Assembly (NCBI RefSeq): GCF_029266855.1
Contig: NZ_JAQSWB010000008.1
Coordinates: 1-64,000 of the forward strand
DNA from: Fluviicola sp.
GTDB taxonomy: Bacteria; Bacteroidota; Bacteroidia; Flavobacteriales_D; Crocinitomicaceae
Length of the DNA stretch: 64,000 nt
Reading direction: 5' to 3'
Both the position numbers and the translations under genes were made by a program. Positions within the stretch are counted from its first letter, which is position 1; each line of letters begins with the position of its first letter. Below the pieces are notes generated by a model that saw only the letters and a list, made by a program, of their open reading frames with translations, had not been told where the DNA came from and did no database searches. This document shows, one piece after another, positions 63,091 to 64,000 of the stretch.

Positions 63091-64000
63091 ATGGATAAAG
63101 AAATAAGAGATAAATACGAAGTTGTCATTGGATTGGAAGTCCATGTGCAGTTGTTAACCAAAACAAAGGCCTATTCTTCCGACATCAATGAATACGGCTC
63201 ACATCCGAACACCAATGTGAGTGTGATTACTTTGGGACATCCGGGAACATTGCCTGTGATGAACAAAAAAACCATTGAATTTGCAGTTAAACTTGGTTTA
63301 GCTTGCGGCAGTACCATTGCAGAACACCAGCATTTTGCACGCAAAAATTATTTCTACCCCGATCTTCCGAAAGGATACCAGATTACACAGGATACAACTC
63401 CTATCTGTACCGGTGGATCCATTGTGATTAAAACAGAAGATAACCAGGAGAAAACGATCGGTTTGACACGGATCCACATGGAAGAAGATGCAGGTAAATC
63501 GATTCACGATGTAGATTTGTATGACACATTGGTGGATTTGAACCGGGCCGGAACTCCCCTGCTGGAAATCGTTTCCGAACCGGAAATCCGTTCAAGCCAG
63601 GAAGCTTACAACTACGTGACTGAAGTCCGCAGATTGGTTCGTTACCTGGACATTTGTGATGGGAACATGGAGGAAGGCTCTATGCGCTGTGATGCGAATA
63701 TTTCCGTTTGTCTGAAAGGTGCAGCGGAATTTGGCACAAAAGTCGAGGTGAAAAACATGAACTCAATCCGCAATGTACAGCGTGCCATCGAATTCGAAGT
63801 TGAGCGCCAGATAATTGCAGTGGAAAACGGTGAACGTATTTCACAGGAAACACGCAGTTTTGATGCTTTAAAAGGAATTACAATCTCCATGCGAAGCAAA
63901 GAAGCAGCGAATGATTACCGTTACTTCCCCGAACCGGATTTACAGCCATTGGTTGTTGATGCAACATATGTGAATCAGGTAAAAGCGAAAATGCCTGCTC
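63091..64000 (+). CDS. gatB: Aspartyl/glutamyl-tRNA amidotransferase subunit B (GatB), partial
   Basis: First 303 codons of GatB; the 3' end lies beyond the right edge. The protein starts MDKEIRDKYEVVIGLEVHVQL, with YEVVIGLEVHVQL and RKNYFYPDLPKGYQITQ typical of the family. IGLTRIHMEEDAGKS, DLNRAGTPLLEIVSEPE and MEEGSMRCDANISV are the conserved kinase-domain segments, and KNMNSIRNVQRAIEFE the hallmark. It amidates mischarged Glu-tRNA(Gln) or Asp-tRNA(Asn) together with GatA and GatC. The start lies 2 bp after a word repeat. Confidence 0.97.
   Translation, partial: MDKEIRDKYEVVIGLEVHVQLLTKTKAYSSDINEYGSHPNTNVSVITLGHPGTLPVMNKKTIEFAVKLGLACGSTIAEHQHFARKNYFYPDLPKGYQITQDTTPICTGGSIVIKTEDNQEKTIGLTRIHMEEDAGKSIHDVDLYDTLVDLNRAGTPLLEIVSEPEIRSSQEAYNYVTEVRRLVRYLDICDGNMEEGSMRCDANISVCLKGAAEFGTKVEVKNMNSIRNVQRAIEFEVERQIIAVENGERISQETRSFDALKGITISMRSKEAANDYRYFPEPDLQPLVVDATYVNQVKAKMPA

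Noticed and set aside
1-64000. CRISPR array, insertion sequence, prophage or tRNA
   Set aside because: No regular spacer-repeat array, transposase, integrase or cloverleaf pattern was seen. The repeats in the adhesin are protein-coding and diverged.

Overview
The window looks like chromosome of a Bacteroidota bacterium, most likely order Flavobacteriales (a Crocinitomicaceae/Fluviicola-like genome is my best guess, from general gene content only). The reasons are very large secreted repeat proteins ending in type IX secretion system (T9SS) sorting domains, PorP/SprF partner barrels, a SusC-like TonB-dependent receptor, a CcsBA fusion, bacillithiol synthesis (BshB1), Cys-type glutathione peroxidase, promoters of the TANNTTTG type, and few recognisable Shine-Dalgarno sequences. 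No rRNA, tRNA, CRISPR array, insertion sequence or prophage gene was recognised. Layout. 1-5.8 kb (minus): an operon of a CHU_C-type secreted repeat protein, a PorP/SprF barrel with a SPOR-like tail, and a choice-of-anchor-L/SprB-repeat adhesin that runs off the left edge and carries an apparent frameshift. 5.9-14.6 kb: a rhodanese-thioredoxin fusion, a transglutaminase-like protein, Ffh, a secreted DUF4838 protein, a TolB-like lipoprotein and an amino-acid permease. 14.9-18 kb: a secreted M48 peptidase paired with a predicted barrel protein. 18-27.3 kb: a T9SS type A protein, then a second adhesin cassette made of a 2318-residue PKD/Ig-like giant and its PorP/SprF partner. 27.4-32.2 kb (minus): a split sensory system of propeller protein, TPR histidine kinase and LuxR-type regulator. 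32.2-36.3 kb (minus): RluA-family synthase, PanB, an unknown secreted protein, a DciA-like protein and RecF. 36.4-42.9 kb (plus): an accessory-looking run of small secreted proteins and lipoproteins, one frameshifted, plus LRR and vWA proteins. 42.9-52.1 kb (plus): cysteine desulfurase, T9SS serine hydrolase, glycosyltransferase, a GreA-fold protein, and a TonB-dependent receptor followed by a T9SS beta-helix-like protein. 52.5-64 kb: FMN reductase, the overlapping ccsBA-gpx-bshB1 operon, a zinc-ribbon/Nif3 pair, a glycosyltransferase, lpxK, purine nucleoside phosphorylase and the start of gatB. The most coherent theme is surface display. Two separate loci each pair a type-B-CTD giant with its own PorP/SprF protein, which in Flavobacterium johnsoniae is needed to secrete that class of cargo. 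The most unusual non-coding signal is a set of intergenic elements built from short reiterated words (AATTACGAATT, AATTATCAA, AAGACTAAAGAC, AAAATTGAAAA). They often form imperfect inverted repeats, lie almost always within about 40 bp of a start codon, often overlap a TANNTTTG promoter box, and in one case supply the start codon and first residues of a gene.
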